Shown: piece after piece, positions 9,629 to 17,576 of the stretch | How the letters are laid out: each line of letters starts with the position of its first letter | Position numbering within the stretch: the first letter of the stretch is position 1 | Assembly: GCA_030652335.1 (NCBI GenBank) | Contig: JAUSAW010000007.1 | Location: 1 to 64,000 of the forward strand | DNA from: Gammaproteobacteria bacterium | GTDB lineage: Bacteria; Pseudomonadota; Gammaproteobacteria; Francisellales; CACEW01 | Direction: 5' to 3' | Length of the DNA: 64,000 nucleotides | Made by a program: the position numbers and the translations under genes | The notes under the pieces: model-generated | Told to the model about the DNA's origin: nothing | Databases searched by the model: none | The model's input: only the letters and a program-made list of their open reading frames with translations

Positions 9629-10708
9629 TCAAACGGCATCCGGCTGATAGAGCCAAAGCCCAAGGCCATCTGAACCTTTTAAAGATTGAATAGGAAGCCC
9701 TTTCATTATGTTGGCAATTATATCAGGTGTAAAAACGCCATCTTTTACTAAATCTTTATGTGCTGAATGATTATGAGATTGCCCCTCAAGCATTGCTATT
9801 TGCACAGGCACGCCAGCTTCTTTTAATACTTTAGCAGTAAGGATTGAATCTGCAAATAAACGGTCAATCTCCCCTACAATCACAGTTGTTGGAGGCATTC
9901 CCTTTATTTCTTCTACAGGACGATATACTGGAGAGATGAAAGGTTCTTTGCCGGTCATACCTGGGGATAAGTAGAAATCTTTTGCTCTTTCTAATGCTGG
10001 TATTTGCAGAAACTCATCCTTATCTTGTTGGGCTTTAAAAGGAGAGCATTTTGTAGTTTCCATCGATATATCTGCCCATGGACTCATCAATACAACATTT
10101 GAAATCCGGCTTATCAAAGCTTTAGTAGCAGGCTCGTTAAGTATATTTAAAACAGCATTCCAAGCTACATTCCCACCAGAACTGTAGCCGACTATGATTA
10201 TATTTCGTGTAAGACCATATTTTTCAGGCTCTTTGAGCAAGGATAATAATACGTTTTTAACATCTGTAATCGCTTGTGGAGCTTTAAATTCGGGCGATAA
10301 TGAGTAATGAGGAAGTACTGCATGGCATGGTGCTCTAACGATAATATTTGCCATCAAAGACTTAAAGACATTTGTCAATTCACAAAAGAATGCGCCCCCA
10401 TGAATGAGCAAGACCGTTGGAGTACATGCATCACCATCAGGTAGCCTATAGATGCTTGATGGAACACCAGTAATTGAATCATCTATAAAACTCGCGGAAT
10501 AGAAACCATCAGGATAAGGCAGAGCATAATCGCGGTCCCAAGCTGCGATAGATTCTCTTAATGCATCTATGCTTGGGATATCAGCTGTAGGCGAGGGCGT
10601 GTTCGCAAATAAAGCTGCAGTATTATGTCCTACTTTTATTTCTGAAGAAGAACGAAGTGGAAAAACTGAGATCAAATCAATCAATTCTGGGTTGTCTGTA
10701 TATGCCAT
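9629..10708 (-). CDS. Alpha/beta hydrolase of the hormone-sensitive-lipase (acetyl-hydrolase) family
   Basis: 359 aa, starting at ATG 10708. It has the family oxyanion-hole motif (VLLIHGGAFF), the nucleophile elbow GYSSGGNVAW, and a GEIDRLFADS segment with a late GQSHNHSAH for the Asp and His of the triad. Such enzymes hydrolyse short-chain acyl esters or lactones in the cytosol; there is no signal peptide. It is encoded next to the broken SGNH esterase on the same strand with 60 bp between, so two esterases may once have been cotranscribed. The substrate is unknown. Confidence 0.85.
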   Translation of the reverse strand: MAYTDNPELIDLISVFPLRSSSEIKVGHNTAALFANTPSPTADIPSIDALRESIAAWDRDYALPYPDGFYSASFIDDSITGVPSSIYRLPDGDACTPTVLLIHGGAFFCELTNVFKSLMANIIVRAPCHAVLPHYSLSPEFKAPQAITDVKNVLLSLLKEPEKYGLTRNIIIVGYSSGGNVAWNAVLNILNEPATKALISRISNVVLMSPWADISMETTKCSPFKAQQDKDEFLQIPALERAKDFYLSPGMTGKEPFISPVYRPVEEIKGMPPTTVIVGEIDRLFADSILTAKVLKEAGVPVQIAMLEGQSHNHSAHKDLVKDGVFTPDIIANIMKGLPIQSLKGSDGLGLWLYQPDAV

Positions 10709-10806
10709 TTTCCTTGACCTTAAGGAAATTAAAGTTATTCATTGTATCAAGTTTAATCTTTGGTTCAATGTGTGAGTATCCAGGATGCCAATTTTAGTTG
10801 TCATTA

Positions 10807-10867
10807 TTCATTGTTTGAATAATCAATAATTTTAATGTGAAAATTGTTGCATTGATATTGCGCATTT
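10807..10867 (+). pseudogene. Decayed fragment resembling the 3' end of the prephenate-dehydratase-like gene
   Basis: Bases 10807-10827 are identical to 15770-15790, which lies inside the coding region of the PDT-like gene. The next 23 bases match at 16 positions. After a 1-nt indel, an ATA-x-TGCGC-x-TTT block matches again. Read in the same frame the fragment encodes HCLNNQ followed by stops. It is best explained as the remnant of a second copy of that gene, now in the gap between the hydrolase and methyltransferase genes. Confidence 0.5.
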
Positions 10868-10915
10868 AATAATGAGGGAATTACCATAGAGAATAAGGTA
10901 TGCCCTAGTTTCTAA

Positions 10916-11770
10916 TCAAGACTTTCTAATGCTGGTAAAAGTATTACTAATATAATCAATTTGAATGGTTTGATCTTTTGCCATTTTAACAAGATCCAAT
11001 TCGAGTGTATCCATGTCACCTATTATTTCTGTGATGGAAGGATCTTTAGATTGGATATAATTTTTTGCGAGCTGCGTTGAGGCAATAGCATAGCTAAACA
11101 TCATTTTTTCTCGTAAGGTAGTTAACCTAGGTTGAAATGAACTGACTGAGGGCGGGGCCTGGGAGATTTTAGCTAATAAGGCTGCAATTTTGGCGCCCAT
11201 GCGCAAATCTAAGTTGAAGACTTTTTCTAAAGAAAAAGAAAATTGATACCACTTATCAAAAGCTAGGCAGCTGGGGTTGCTATGATCTGAGTTAAGGACT
11301 TGTACAGTGCTAACATCCCCTTCTTCGCAGACCAGATAGCCACCTACATTTAGGCGCTGGTACAATGATTCTAAGATTTGAGGGATCTGTTCAGTTGGAA
11401 GGTGAGCGATAACCCATCGACAATATATCAGATCAAATTTTTTGTTTTGTAGTTCAGCAATGCTATTAATTTCGATTACTGATCCTTGAAGGATTGAAAC
11501 TTTGTTATGAGAAGACTGGGAAAACCGGTCTTTAATTCTAACGATATGCTGAGCATCTTGATCGAGACAAGTATAATGGCCCTCAGCGTTAAGTTTTTTA
11601 GCGAGTTCAAACCCTATAAGCCCGACTCCGGGTCCAATTTCGAGTATCTGAGAGGTAGGTCTCATAAGTTTTTCTAAATGATACAGGGTGTTTTTGTTGT
11701 AGATTTCGTTCAAAATTTTAAGACGGGCCGCTTCTTTGTCAGTTGAGTCGTATACATATTTTTTGTTCAT
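10916..11770 (-). CDS. Class I SAM-dependent methyltransferase
   Basis: 284 aa. ATG 11770 is preceded by AGGA at a good distance. Motif I is ILEIGPGVGLIGFELA (SAM binding), the acidic residue ending strand 2 is in YTCLDQDAQHI, and motif IV is KFDLIYCRWVIAHLPTEQIP. These define the Rossmann methyltransferase fold. The C-terminal 110 residues are helical and probably form a substrate cap. It is similar in layout and in the FDLI-x-CR-x-VI-x-HL block to the methyltransferase at 12317-13150, so the two are probably related. The acceptor is unknown. Confidence 0.85.
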   Translation of the reverse strand: MNKKYVYDSTDKEAARLKILNEIYNKNTLYHLEKLMRPTSQILEIGPGVGLIGFELAKKLNAEGHYTCLDQDAQHIVRIKDRFSQSSHNKVSILQGSVIEINSIAELQNKKFDLIYCRWVIAHLPTEQIPQILESLYQRLNVGGYLVCEEGDVSTVQVLNSDHSNPSCLAFDKWYQFSFSLEKVFNLDLRMGAKIAALLAKISQAPPSVSSFQPRLTTLREKMMFSYAIASTQLAKNYIQSKDPSITEIIGDMDTLELDLVKMAKDQTIQIDYISNTFTSIRKS

Positions 11771-11927
11771 GGCTGCGTCCTACTGGCTTGGGCCAGTTTC
11801 AGTGAGCTGGCTCGCTTGTTAAGCGTCAGTATGTATAATACTTTTATATTTAGCAATCTACATAATACGCAGTAATTATATATTTGGCATAAGCTCTTAT
11901 TGGAAAGAACATAAAGGTGGGTGGGCG

Positions 11928-12305
11928 ATGAATTATCAAGAAGCTAAAGCATTTATTCAAAAAGTTTATGATGTATGGACTTATGGGACAATCGAGCAGT
12001 TAGCTGAGATATATGCATCTGATATCAAAGCTAATTACTTCGGCCATACTAACCTTACAATGGCGGACATTGAAAATAGATTTTCTTATATGAGAAAACA
12101 CCATAAAAATTATCAGTTTACATTGGCAGATCTTTTAGTTGATGGTAAAAAAATGGCTATGCGCTCACATTATTCAGCGGATACTGATCAGAATGAAAAG
12201 GTCAGCAGTGAAACAGTAGTGATTCTTCACTTAAATGATGACGGAAAGGTACAAAAGCTATGGTCTATGACCAATGTGCCAGTAAATTTCTTAGAGCGTG
12301 CTTAA
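11928..12305 (+). CDS. NTF2-like / SnoaL-type small protein
   Basis: 125 aa, starting at ATG 11928 after AAAGGTGGG. The pattern EAKAFIQKVYDVWTYGTIEQ, followed by LAEIYASDIKANYFG, then a helix and four strands ending KLWSMTNVPV is the cone-shaped NTF2-like fold used by SnoaL-type cyclases, ketosteroid isomerases and many uncharacterised proteins. The catalytic residues cannot be assigned. It lies between two divergently arranged methyltransferase genes, which suggests a shared small-molecule role. Function unknown. Confidence 0.7.
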   Translation: MNYQEAKAFIQKVYDVWTYGTIEQLAEIYASDIKANYFGHTNLTMADIENRFSYMRKHHKNYQFTLADLLVDGKKMAMRSHYSADTDQNEKVSSETVVILHLNDDGKVQKLWSMTNVPVNFLERA

Positions 12306-12316
12306 TTAGTTTTGGA

Positions 12317-13150
12317 TTATAAGTGCGTTAGAGAGATTGCTGGCGGATTTTCGCCAACCGTTAATATATTAATGCATTGAAACAATCTGGTGCTTTTCTT
12401 CATTACTTCAGTTTCCAGGTTAGCAATTAAGCTGTCTGCCACTTCTTGTATGATTAAACCTGCACTTTGAATGGCAGGCATGCACTCAACGGCTGACATA
12501 ATGACCATGCGTTTATCTTCCCCAAATACTTCAGGTTGCCAAGTTTGGCTAACCGTGGTTAGGCCACAGGATTCAAATAATGCAGGTATGCTTTTGGCCA
12601 TATCAAAATCGCGTCCTATTTTAGCAGAAAATGCCAGCATTAAGTTTAAATAACTCTCAAGAGCAGATGATTGTGGCTCAGTACGACAAGTGCTCACAAT
12701 AGGCTCCTGTGACGCTATCATTCCGCCAGGATGTAAACGCGTTTTTAATATTTCAATGGCAGCTTTAGGATCTATAAGATGGGGGATTACAAAGCGACAC
12801 AATATTAAATCAAATTTCCCATCAGATGGATCCAATTCATAAACTGATTTAGTGATAAATGATAGCTTGGCTTCGTGCCCCGCAGCTTTAACCGCGGCTT
12901 TGGCTTGATGAATTTGCTCAGCACTACTGTCTATAGCTACTATGCTGCCAGTGTCATTCAAAAGCTTGGCAACCATAATAGTTTCATCTCCACATCCACA
13001 GCCTACAATTAGTATACGCATATCAGGGCGAAATTTAGCGATTTTCAGTAAAGCTTCGGTGCCAGGTGAGAACACTTGATGCTGTAGACTTAGGCGATCT
13101 TTTGCACCTTCTCCAGTTTGAGCAATATATTCTCTTTTATGCCCTTCCAT
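12317..13150 (-). CDS. Class I SAM-dependent methyltransferase, relative of the 10916-11770 product
   Basis: 277 aa. ATG 13150 follows AAGAGGA. Motif I is RILIVGCGCGDETIMVAKL, the acidic residue after strand 2 is in IVAIDSSAEQIHQAK, and motif IV is KFDLILCRFVIPHLIDPKAA. An HPGGMIASQEP segment follows. The Cys-containing motif I (GCGCG) and the FDLI-x-CR block link it with the neighbouring methyltransferase. It probably modifies a small molecule; the acceptor is unknown. It ends 11 bp from the convergent NTF2-like gene. Confidence 0.85.
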   Translation of the reverse strand: MEGHKREYIAQTGEGAKDRLSLQHQVFSPGTEALLKIAKFRPDMRILIVGCGCGDETIMVAKLLNDTGSIVAIDSSAEQIHQAKAAVKAAGHEAKLSFITKSVYELDPSDGKFDLILCRFVIPHLIDPKAAIEILKTRLHPGGMIASQEPIVSTCRTEPQSSALESYLNLMLAFSAKIGRDFDMAKSIPALFESCGLTTVSQTWQPEVFGEDKRMVIMSAVECMPAIQSAGLIIQEVADSLIANLETEVMKKSTRLFQCINILTVGENPPAISLTHL

Positions 13151-13292
13151 TGTGTGTCCTCTTAAAACATGGATGTAATGATCGCAAATATTATCAAGTA
13201 ATGTCTATAAAGTGAATTCATTAGCACCAAAAGCTGGCCAGCGTAATTTATTGATGCTCATTGTCATAATCTATTTGGCTAATATGAGCGCA

Positions 13293-14372
13293 TTATTTAA
13301 GCGCAACCTCATCAAACTCAGGTTGATAGTGGGGCCAATTAAGTTTTTTGGCCACATAGGCCGTAAACTCTTTAATTAAGGCTAAGCCTCCGGCGGAATT
13401 TGTCATCACAACTACACCTTGGCCTGTTTCTGGAAACATAATGATTTCATTGTTGAATCCTGAGTTGGAGCCATTTTTTCTAAAGTTCAACGCTCTCGAC
13501 CCCTGATCAATAACAAAGCCAAGGCCGAAATTTGTGTTTTTTTGCTTGCGAAGCATTTCTTTTGCCAACGATTGAGGAAATAAAGAGTTATCTTCTCCTA
13601 AATATGTCTTGGCAATGAAGATAGCAAAATTAGCTATATCGGTTGGAGTGCTCCACAAGCCACCTGAGGCACTTGTTGGAATATTATCCCATCCAGCTGG
13701 ATTCATTTCCCCACTAGCACTAAAACCTGGTATAGCATCGGATTGCCATTTAGTTAATGGGCATTCAAAAGTGCTATGGGTCATTATTAAGCTGGGAAAA
13801 ATACAAGCGGTCATAAAAGTATCAAAAGACATGAAAGTTTGTTCTTCAATAAGCTGTTGTAACGCCATATAACCTGTACCAGTATAAGCATATTGCAATC
13901 CGGGTATTGTTCCAAGTTTTATGGAAGGTGTTATTGCTGGTGAGACCCCATTTAAAATATCCATTAATTTTGGGATAGGGGCGTCATGTGAGTAATTTGG
14001 GAAGCTTAAATTTTGGTCTCCATAACACAGGCCAGAAGTCATGCTTAAGCATTGTGATATAGTAACATTTTCAGCGTCTTGGCCTCTGATTTTCCATAAG
14101 CTAAGTTGAGCATTTAAAGGAATGCCCAAGCTTATTTTATTCTTGCTGCAAAGATGAAGCACTGCAGCAGCAGTCAACGATTTACTCAACGAGCAGGCTT
14201 GAAACAAAGACTGATCTGATACTTTAATCTCAGAATATTGCGATAGAGTCTTTGTTTCAACAATCTTATAGTCATCAATTATCGCAAAGCCAACAACATT
14301 TACGTTATAGCTTCCCATGATTTTTTTTAGAAAACTCAAATGAGCACCTTTGTCAAAAAAAGTGTTGGCCAT
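13293..14372 (-). CDS. Serine beta-lactamase-like hydrolase (class C / esterase EstB family)
   Basis: 359 aa. The SxxK motif is in QACSLSKSLT (Ser61, Lys64). The second motif region reads YAYTGTGYMALQQL, so the usual Y-x-N is Y-T-G. The third region, RKNGSNSGFNNEIIMFP, matches the HxG/KTG box only loosely. These changes argue for an esterase, transesterase or peptidase rather than a true beta-lactamase. There is no obvious signal peptide, so it is probably cytosolic, which also disfavours antibiotic resistance. In neighbouring pathways this family often acts as an acyltransferase or lactone hydrolase. Confidence 0.8.
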   Translation of the reverse strand: MANTFFDKGAHLSFLKKIMGSYNVNVVGFAIIDDYKIVETKTLSQYSEIKVSDQSLFQACSLSKSLTAAAVLHLCSKNKISLGIPLNAQLSLWKIRGQDAENVTISQCLSMTSGLCYGDQNLSFPNYSHDAPIPKLMDILNGVSPAITPSIKLGTIPGLQYAYTGTGYMALQQLIEEQTFMSFDTFMTACIFPSLIMTHSTFECPLTKWQSDAIPGFSASGEMNPAGWDNIPTSASGGLWSTPTDIANFAIFIAKTYLGEDNSLFPQSLAKEMLRKQKNTNFGLGFVIDQGSRALNFRKNGSNSGFNNEIIMFPETGQGVVVMTNSAGGLALIKEFTAYVAKKLNWPHYQPEFDEVALK

Positions 14373-14537
14373 TGGGAAGTAATGATCCTCATATGATGAT
14401 TATAAATAGCATATAAGGACCATTATAATTGAATCTGTGGCAAGGTCGTAAGTGTTTTTGGCTTATAATTTTTTCTAGAAATTGTATACAAAACAAACTA
14501 ACATGGTTTAATTTTAAAATAAAGAGAGGTAGCGAGC

Positions 14538-15257
14538 ATGTTGATAACTAATGAAATTAAATCTGCGGTTATTACGGGTGGCAGTAAAGGTATAGGCTAT
14601 GCAATCGCAAAATATTTATCTGAAAATGGCTATAAGCTGTTACTGTTGGCTAGAAATGAGAATAGCTTAAAAGCCGCAGTTGAATCATTGGGTAGTGAAC
14701 ATAGCTATGCAGTTGTGGATGTAGCTAATTCAAATGAAGTAAATAATGCGATAAACCAATTCGTTAATGATTTTGGAAAGATCGACTTACTAATCAATAG
14801 CGCCGGTTATGTAAAACGTGGAACGAGCTCTCTTGCCGAAAATGAATTTATGAAAATGCTGAGCACCAACTTGCTTGGAGTGTTCAATATGGTAAGTGCC
14901 GTAGTGCCTTATATGAAAAAGCAGTGTCATGGACGTATTATTACTATTGGGTCATATTCAGGCAAAGTAGCAAGAAGTGCAATGGGTGGCTATGCTGCTT
15001 CCAAATTTGGTGTCATGGGACTAAATGAATCTTTATATAAAGAGTTAGCACCATTTGGAATTTCTGTAACGGCTATTTGTCCCAACCTCGTGGACACAGA
15101 AATGACGGCTGATGTAAATATGCCAAGAGATAAAATGATCAAAACAGATGATATTGTAAAGACGGTCGATTATTTAATTAATCTATCTGCAAATGTTGCC
15201 GTTAAAGAAATTGTCTTTCAATGTAAGGCAAAGTTAATCCAAGATGAAACGAGTTAA
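14538..15257 (+). CDS. Short-chain dehydrogenase/reductase
   Basis: 239 aa. A GAGAGG site precedes ATG 14538. The cofactor motif is TGGSKGIG (residues 13-20), the NAG-type motif is INSAGYVK, the catalytic serine is in IGSYSG, and the active-site pair is Tyr152-x-x-x-Lys156 in GGYAASKFG. It is a classical NAD(P)(H) oxidoreductase of alcohols and ketones; LLLLARNEN after strand 2 favours NADP. Only 4 bp separate it from the prephenate-dehydratase-like gene, so the two form a transcription unit. The SDR plus PDT-like pairing recalls bacilysin-type biosynthesis but is not proof of it. Confidence 0.9.
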   Translation: MLITNEIKSAVITGGSKGIGYAIAKYLSENGYKLLLLARNENSLKAAVESLGSEHSYAVVDVANSNEVNNAINQFVNDFGKIDLLINSAGYVKRGTSSLAENEFMKMLSTNLLGVFNMVSAVVPYMKKQCHGRIITIGSYSGKVARSAMGGYAASKFGVMGLNESLYKELAPFGISVTAICPNLVDTEMTADVNMPRDKMIKTDDIVKTVDYLINLSANVAVKEIVFQCKAKLIQDETS

Positions 15258-15261
15258 TTAA

Positions 15262-15849
15262 ATGGCTATTAATATAGGGTATCTTGGCCCATCTGGCAGT
15301 TTTAGTGAGGCCGTGACTTTTGATATTTACCCCAAAGATGAGAATCAGGCCTGCTCTTATATAGCCCATCCTACTATTAACGACTTGATTCAAGCTACAA
15401 TTGATGGCTCTGTTACAAGGGCTATATTACCCATTCATAACTCTAAAAGTGGCTTGCTGAAAGATCGTCATGGGATTGAATTAATGTCCTATATTAATGA
15501 TCCAGCTAATAAGATTTTAGTTATTACTGAAAAGCTTTGGCCGCTTAAATTCTGTTTGCTAGGAAGTGAAGGTAGCTGTATCGAGGAAATAAAAGTTGTT
15601 CATACAAATGATTATGCAGAACAACTATGTAAGGACTATTTTGCCAAGCACTCCAATTGGAAAGTTGAAAAGCACGCAAGTTCTTCTGAGGCCGCTAGAT
15701 TTGTTAGCGAACTTAAAAGTTGCTCTCATGCTGCTTTAGCATCGATTGATGCGGCTAAAGAATACAAGCTTCATTGTTTGAATAATCAATTATTTGAATC
15801 TGAAAGTGATTGGCCCATAATGCGCTTTCTGGTGATAGCTCATGCGTAA
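15262..15849 (+). CDS. Prephenate dehydratase-like protein lacking the TRF threonine
   Basis: 195 aa, covering only a PDT-type domain with no ACT regulatory domain. It opens NIGYLGPSGSFSEAVTFDIY (family motif GP-x-GT/SFSE), has RAILPIHNSKSG for the usual VP-x-ENS segment, and ends DWPIMRFLVI. The family TRF motif, whose Thr is needed for dehydration of prephenate, is M187-R-F here. Prephenate decarboxylases such as BacA of bacilysin synthesis are PDT relatives of similar length that do not aromatise prephenate. A role on prephenate or a related cyclohexadienyl acid is therefore an inference. It is translated just after the SDR gene. Confidence 0.8.
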   Translation: MAINIGYLGPSGSFSEAVTFDIYPKDENQACSYIAHPTINDLIQATIDGSVTRAILPIHNSKSGLLKDRHGIELMSYINDPANKILVITEKLWPLKFCLLGSEGSCIEEIKVVHTNDYAEQLCKDYFAKHSNWKVEKHASSSEAARFVSELKSCSHAALASIDAAKEYKLHCLNNQLFESESDWPIMRFLVIAHA

Positions 15850-16211
15850 AATGAGTTATATTTACAGCTTTTTCCATGACATTGCTTTGGTATATAGCTA
15901 ACCCGTCTTGTATGAGTATTTGTTGCTATTGAATTCCCGCAAAATCATTGTGGGGATTGAGTGTACATTTCTATACACTTATGTGCAGGAATGCTATTTT
16001 TGTAATCAATGTCCCGATTGGTTAATGTAGTTCTTGGTAAGAAGTGTTTTCTTCCCAAGCGTTTGTTTCTATGAGGAAATTTTTAATACGGCGTCGTGAT
16101 ACTATGATTTTTTTATCACCGAGCTTAATCTCGATATGTGGCTCGAAATCAGTGGGGGCTACTACACCAGCGTTTTTCTACTTATGCCGAATTATAGAAT
16201 AGTATTGGCAG
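15850..16211. other. Gene-free stretch holding the tRNA-Ser fragment
   Basis: About 360 bp between the PDT-like and aminotransferase genes, with no convincing reading frame. It contains the 18-nt tRNA-Ser copy at 16142-16159. At 15945-15958 there is a 14-nt match to a sequence 33 nt downstream of the real tRNA (8062-8075). It looks like the worn edge of an inserted segment. Confidence 0.5.
16142..16159 (+). repeat. Exact partial copy of the tRNA-Ser anticodon and variable-arm region
   Basis: ctcgaaatcagtgggggc is identical to 7972-7989 inside the tRNA gene, in the same orientation. A chance 18-nt match to a single 90-nt gene within 64 kb is very unlikely. Sequence on both sides has diverged. 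A candidate att-site remnant. Confidence 0.7.
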
Positions 16212-17063
16212 CTATTGCTGGGCAATTTCATCGCGTATTTTTTTATAGGCTAACTTGATTTTACCTGTAATTATTGCGTCTTCATTATGCAAGAGTTTAT
16301 GGTTATCAATATAAGACAGAGATTGTATTTCTATCAAAGAGTTTGTTAAAAAAGCTTCATCCATGTTTTTTATATGCTCAGGACGAATGGAGGTTTCTTG
16401 TATATCAATTCCGAGTTCCTGACAAATTTCAATAATTATGCCTCGAAGTATGCCGGGCAATACACCGTCTTTAATAGGCGGCGTTAATACCGAACCATTA
16501 TTAACAAAAAATAAATTAGCTACAGTCGCTTCTGTAAGTAAACCTTTAGAATTAAGAAGTATGCCTTCATCAGAGCCAAGGCTTTGCGCTTCTTTTCTGG
16601 CGAGAATAGGTTCTAAATAGTTCAACGTTTTATACTGCATTAATGGCGAGCGTTCATTTCTTTGAGTGGATGTAATACAAGCCCTGGGACTGTTAATAGA
16701 TTCATGGTATTCGGCCGTAGTAATTAAGCATGTTGGTATTACTGTAGCTGGGATAGAAATGCCTCTAGGAGACACGCCGCGGCTTATAGTAATTTTAAGT
16801 AAAGCAGTGGATTGTAATAAATTATTAGTAACGAGTAAGCCTTTGCAATGGTCACGAAGTTCATTTTCATTATAGGCTAAAGGAATGCCAAGTGCCTCAG
16901 CGGTCATCTTCAGCCTATTAAAGTGCTTCTCAAAATGCATCAAATTTGAGTTAATCGCCTTAAGTGTAGTGAAAAAGCCATCCCCATAAAGCCAGCCTCT
17001 GTCAAATATAGAGATATGGATATCTTGTTCTGATAGAACTTTGCCATTGTAAAAGGCTTTCAT
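16212..17063 (-). CDS. Class IV PLP aminotransferase / aminodeoxychorismate lyase-like (PabC/IlvE family)
   Basis: 283 aa. The fold-type IV signature is clear: an N-terminal FDRGWLYGDGFFTTLKA, the PLP-binding Lys145 in MQYKTLNYLEPILARKEA, then DEGILLNSKGLLTEATVANL and a PGILRGIIIEI phosphate-cup segment. The KTLNYLE form and size (about 280) favour PabC (4-amino-4-deoxychorismate to 4-aminobenzoate plus pyruvate) over branched-chain or D-amino-acid aminotransferases. It is isolated from folate genes and lies with a PDT-like enzyme, so a role in a chorismate-derived side pathway is as likely as folate synthesis. Confidence 0.85.
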   Translation of the reverse strand: MKAFYNGKVLSEQDIHISIFDRGWLYGDGFFTTLKAINSNLMHFEKHFNRLKMTAEALGIPLAYNENELRDHCKGLLVTNNLLQSTALLKITISRGVSPRGISIPATVIPTCLITTAEYHESINSPRACITSTQRNERSPLMQYKTLNYLEPILARKEAQSLGSDEGILLNSKGLLTEATVANLFFVNNGSVLTPPIKDGVLPGILRGIIIEICQELGIDIQETSIRPEHIKNMDEAFLTNSLIEIQSLSYIDNHKLLHNEDAIITGKIKLAYKKIRDEIAQQ

Positions 17064-17122
17064 AGTAAATGCTCTTAATTAAAATTATCGAAATTAAATG
17101 ATTAATTTAGCGGCTAGTCCTA

Positions 17123-17500
17123 TTAAGGCTTAATAGCCATCTCATCAAATGTTTCTTTAGCAGTGTTAAGCGCATTGATAGCAGTTGGAAAGCCAACATA
17201 TAGCACTAATTGCAGAATTAGCGCATAAATTTCTTTAGGGGTGAGTCCTGCTCTAATAGCAGCTTTAATATGTGTTTTAAGTTGCGGCTTAGCATCTTTC
17301 TGGGTAATTAGGGTGGTTAATACAATAATTTCTTTTGTTGTAAGGTCTAGGGTTTGATCGCTGTAAATATCAGAAAAAGTGCTTTTTAAAAAGTCCAAAA
17401 AAGGAGGCGATATTGCCTCTAAATGATTATGTACCTGCTCAGCAGTTTCTACGCCAAACACTTCTTTCATTAATTGAGATCCTTGAATTAAACGATCCAT
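17123..17500 (-). CDS. Carboxymuconolactone decarboxylase (CMD) family protein
   Basis: 125 aa, with ATG 17500 after AAGGAG at ideal spacing. The helical sequence with DLTTKEIIVLTTLITQKDA, HIKAAIRAGLTPKEIYALI and VGFPTAINAL is the CMD/AhpD-like fold. There is no CxxC pair, so it is not an AhpD-type peroxidase; it is closer to gamma-carboxymuconolactone decarboxylase-type members. It lies between the PabC-like gene and the broken MFS gene on the same strand. Function in this setting is unknown. Confidence 0.85.
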   Translation of the reverse strand: MDRLIQGSQLMKEVFGVETAEQVHNHLEAISPPFLDFLKSTFSDIYSDQTLDLTTKEIIVLTTLITQKDAKPQLKTHIKAAIRAGLTPKEIYALILQLVLYVGFPTAINALNTAKETFDEMAIKP

Positions 17501-17576
17501 GCTCTCGCTCCTTATGTTGATAATTTATATGAGTCACTAAATACTAAAGCTATAGCAGAAAGTCGAAATATCCAAT

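Larger units (their letters stand above)
7972..16159. mobile_element. Possible genomic island bounded by a tRNA-Ser fragment
   Basis: The 18 bases ctcgaaatcagtgggggc occur in tRNA-Ser at 7972-7989 and again at 16142-16159. Between them are only accessory genes: a toxin-antitoxin pair, hydrolases, methyltransferases, a beta-lactamase-like protein, an SDR and a prephenate-dehydratase-like protein. Integrases often use the anticodon loop of a tRNA as the crossover core. No integrase gene is visible inside, so if this was an integrative element it has lost its recombination functions. The right boundary does not keep the 3' half of the tRNA. Confidence 0.35.

Noticed and set aside
13293..14372. 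Calling the beta-lactamase-like gene an antibiotic-resistance gene
   Set aside because: The second and third active-site motifs deviate and no export signal is visible.
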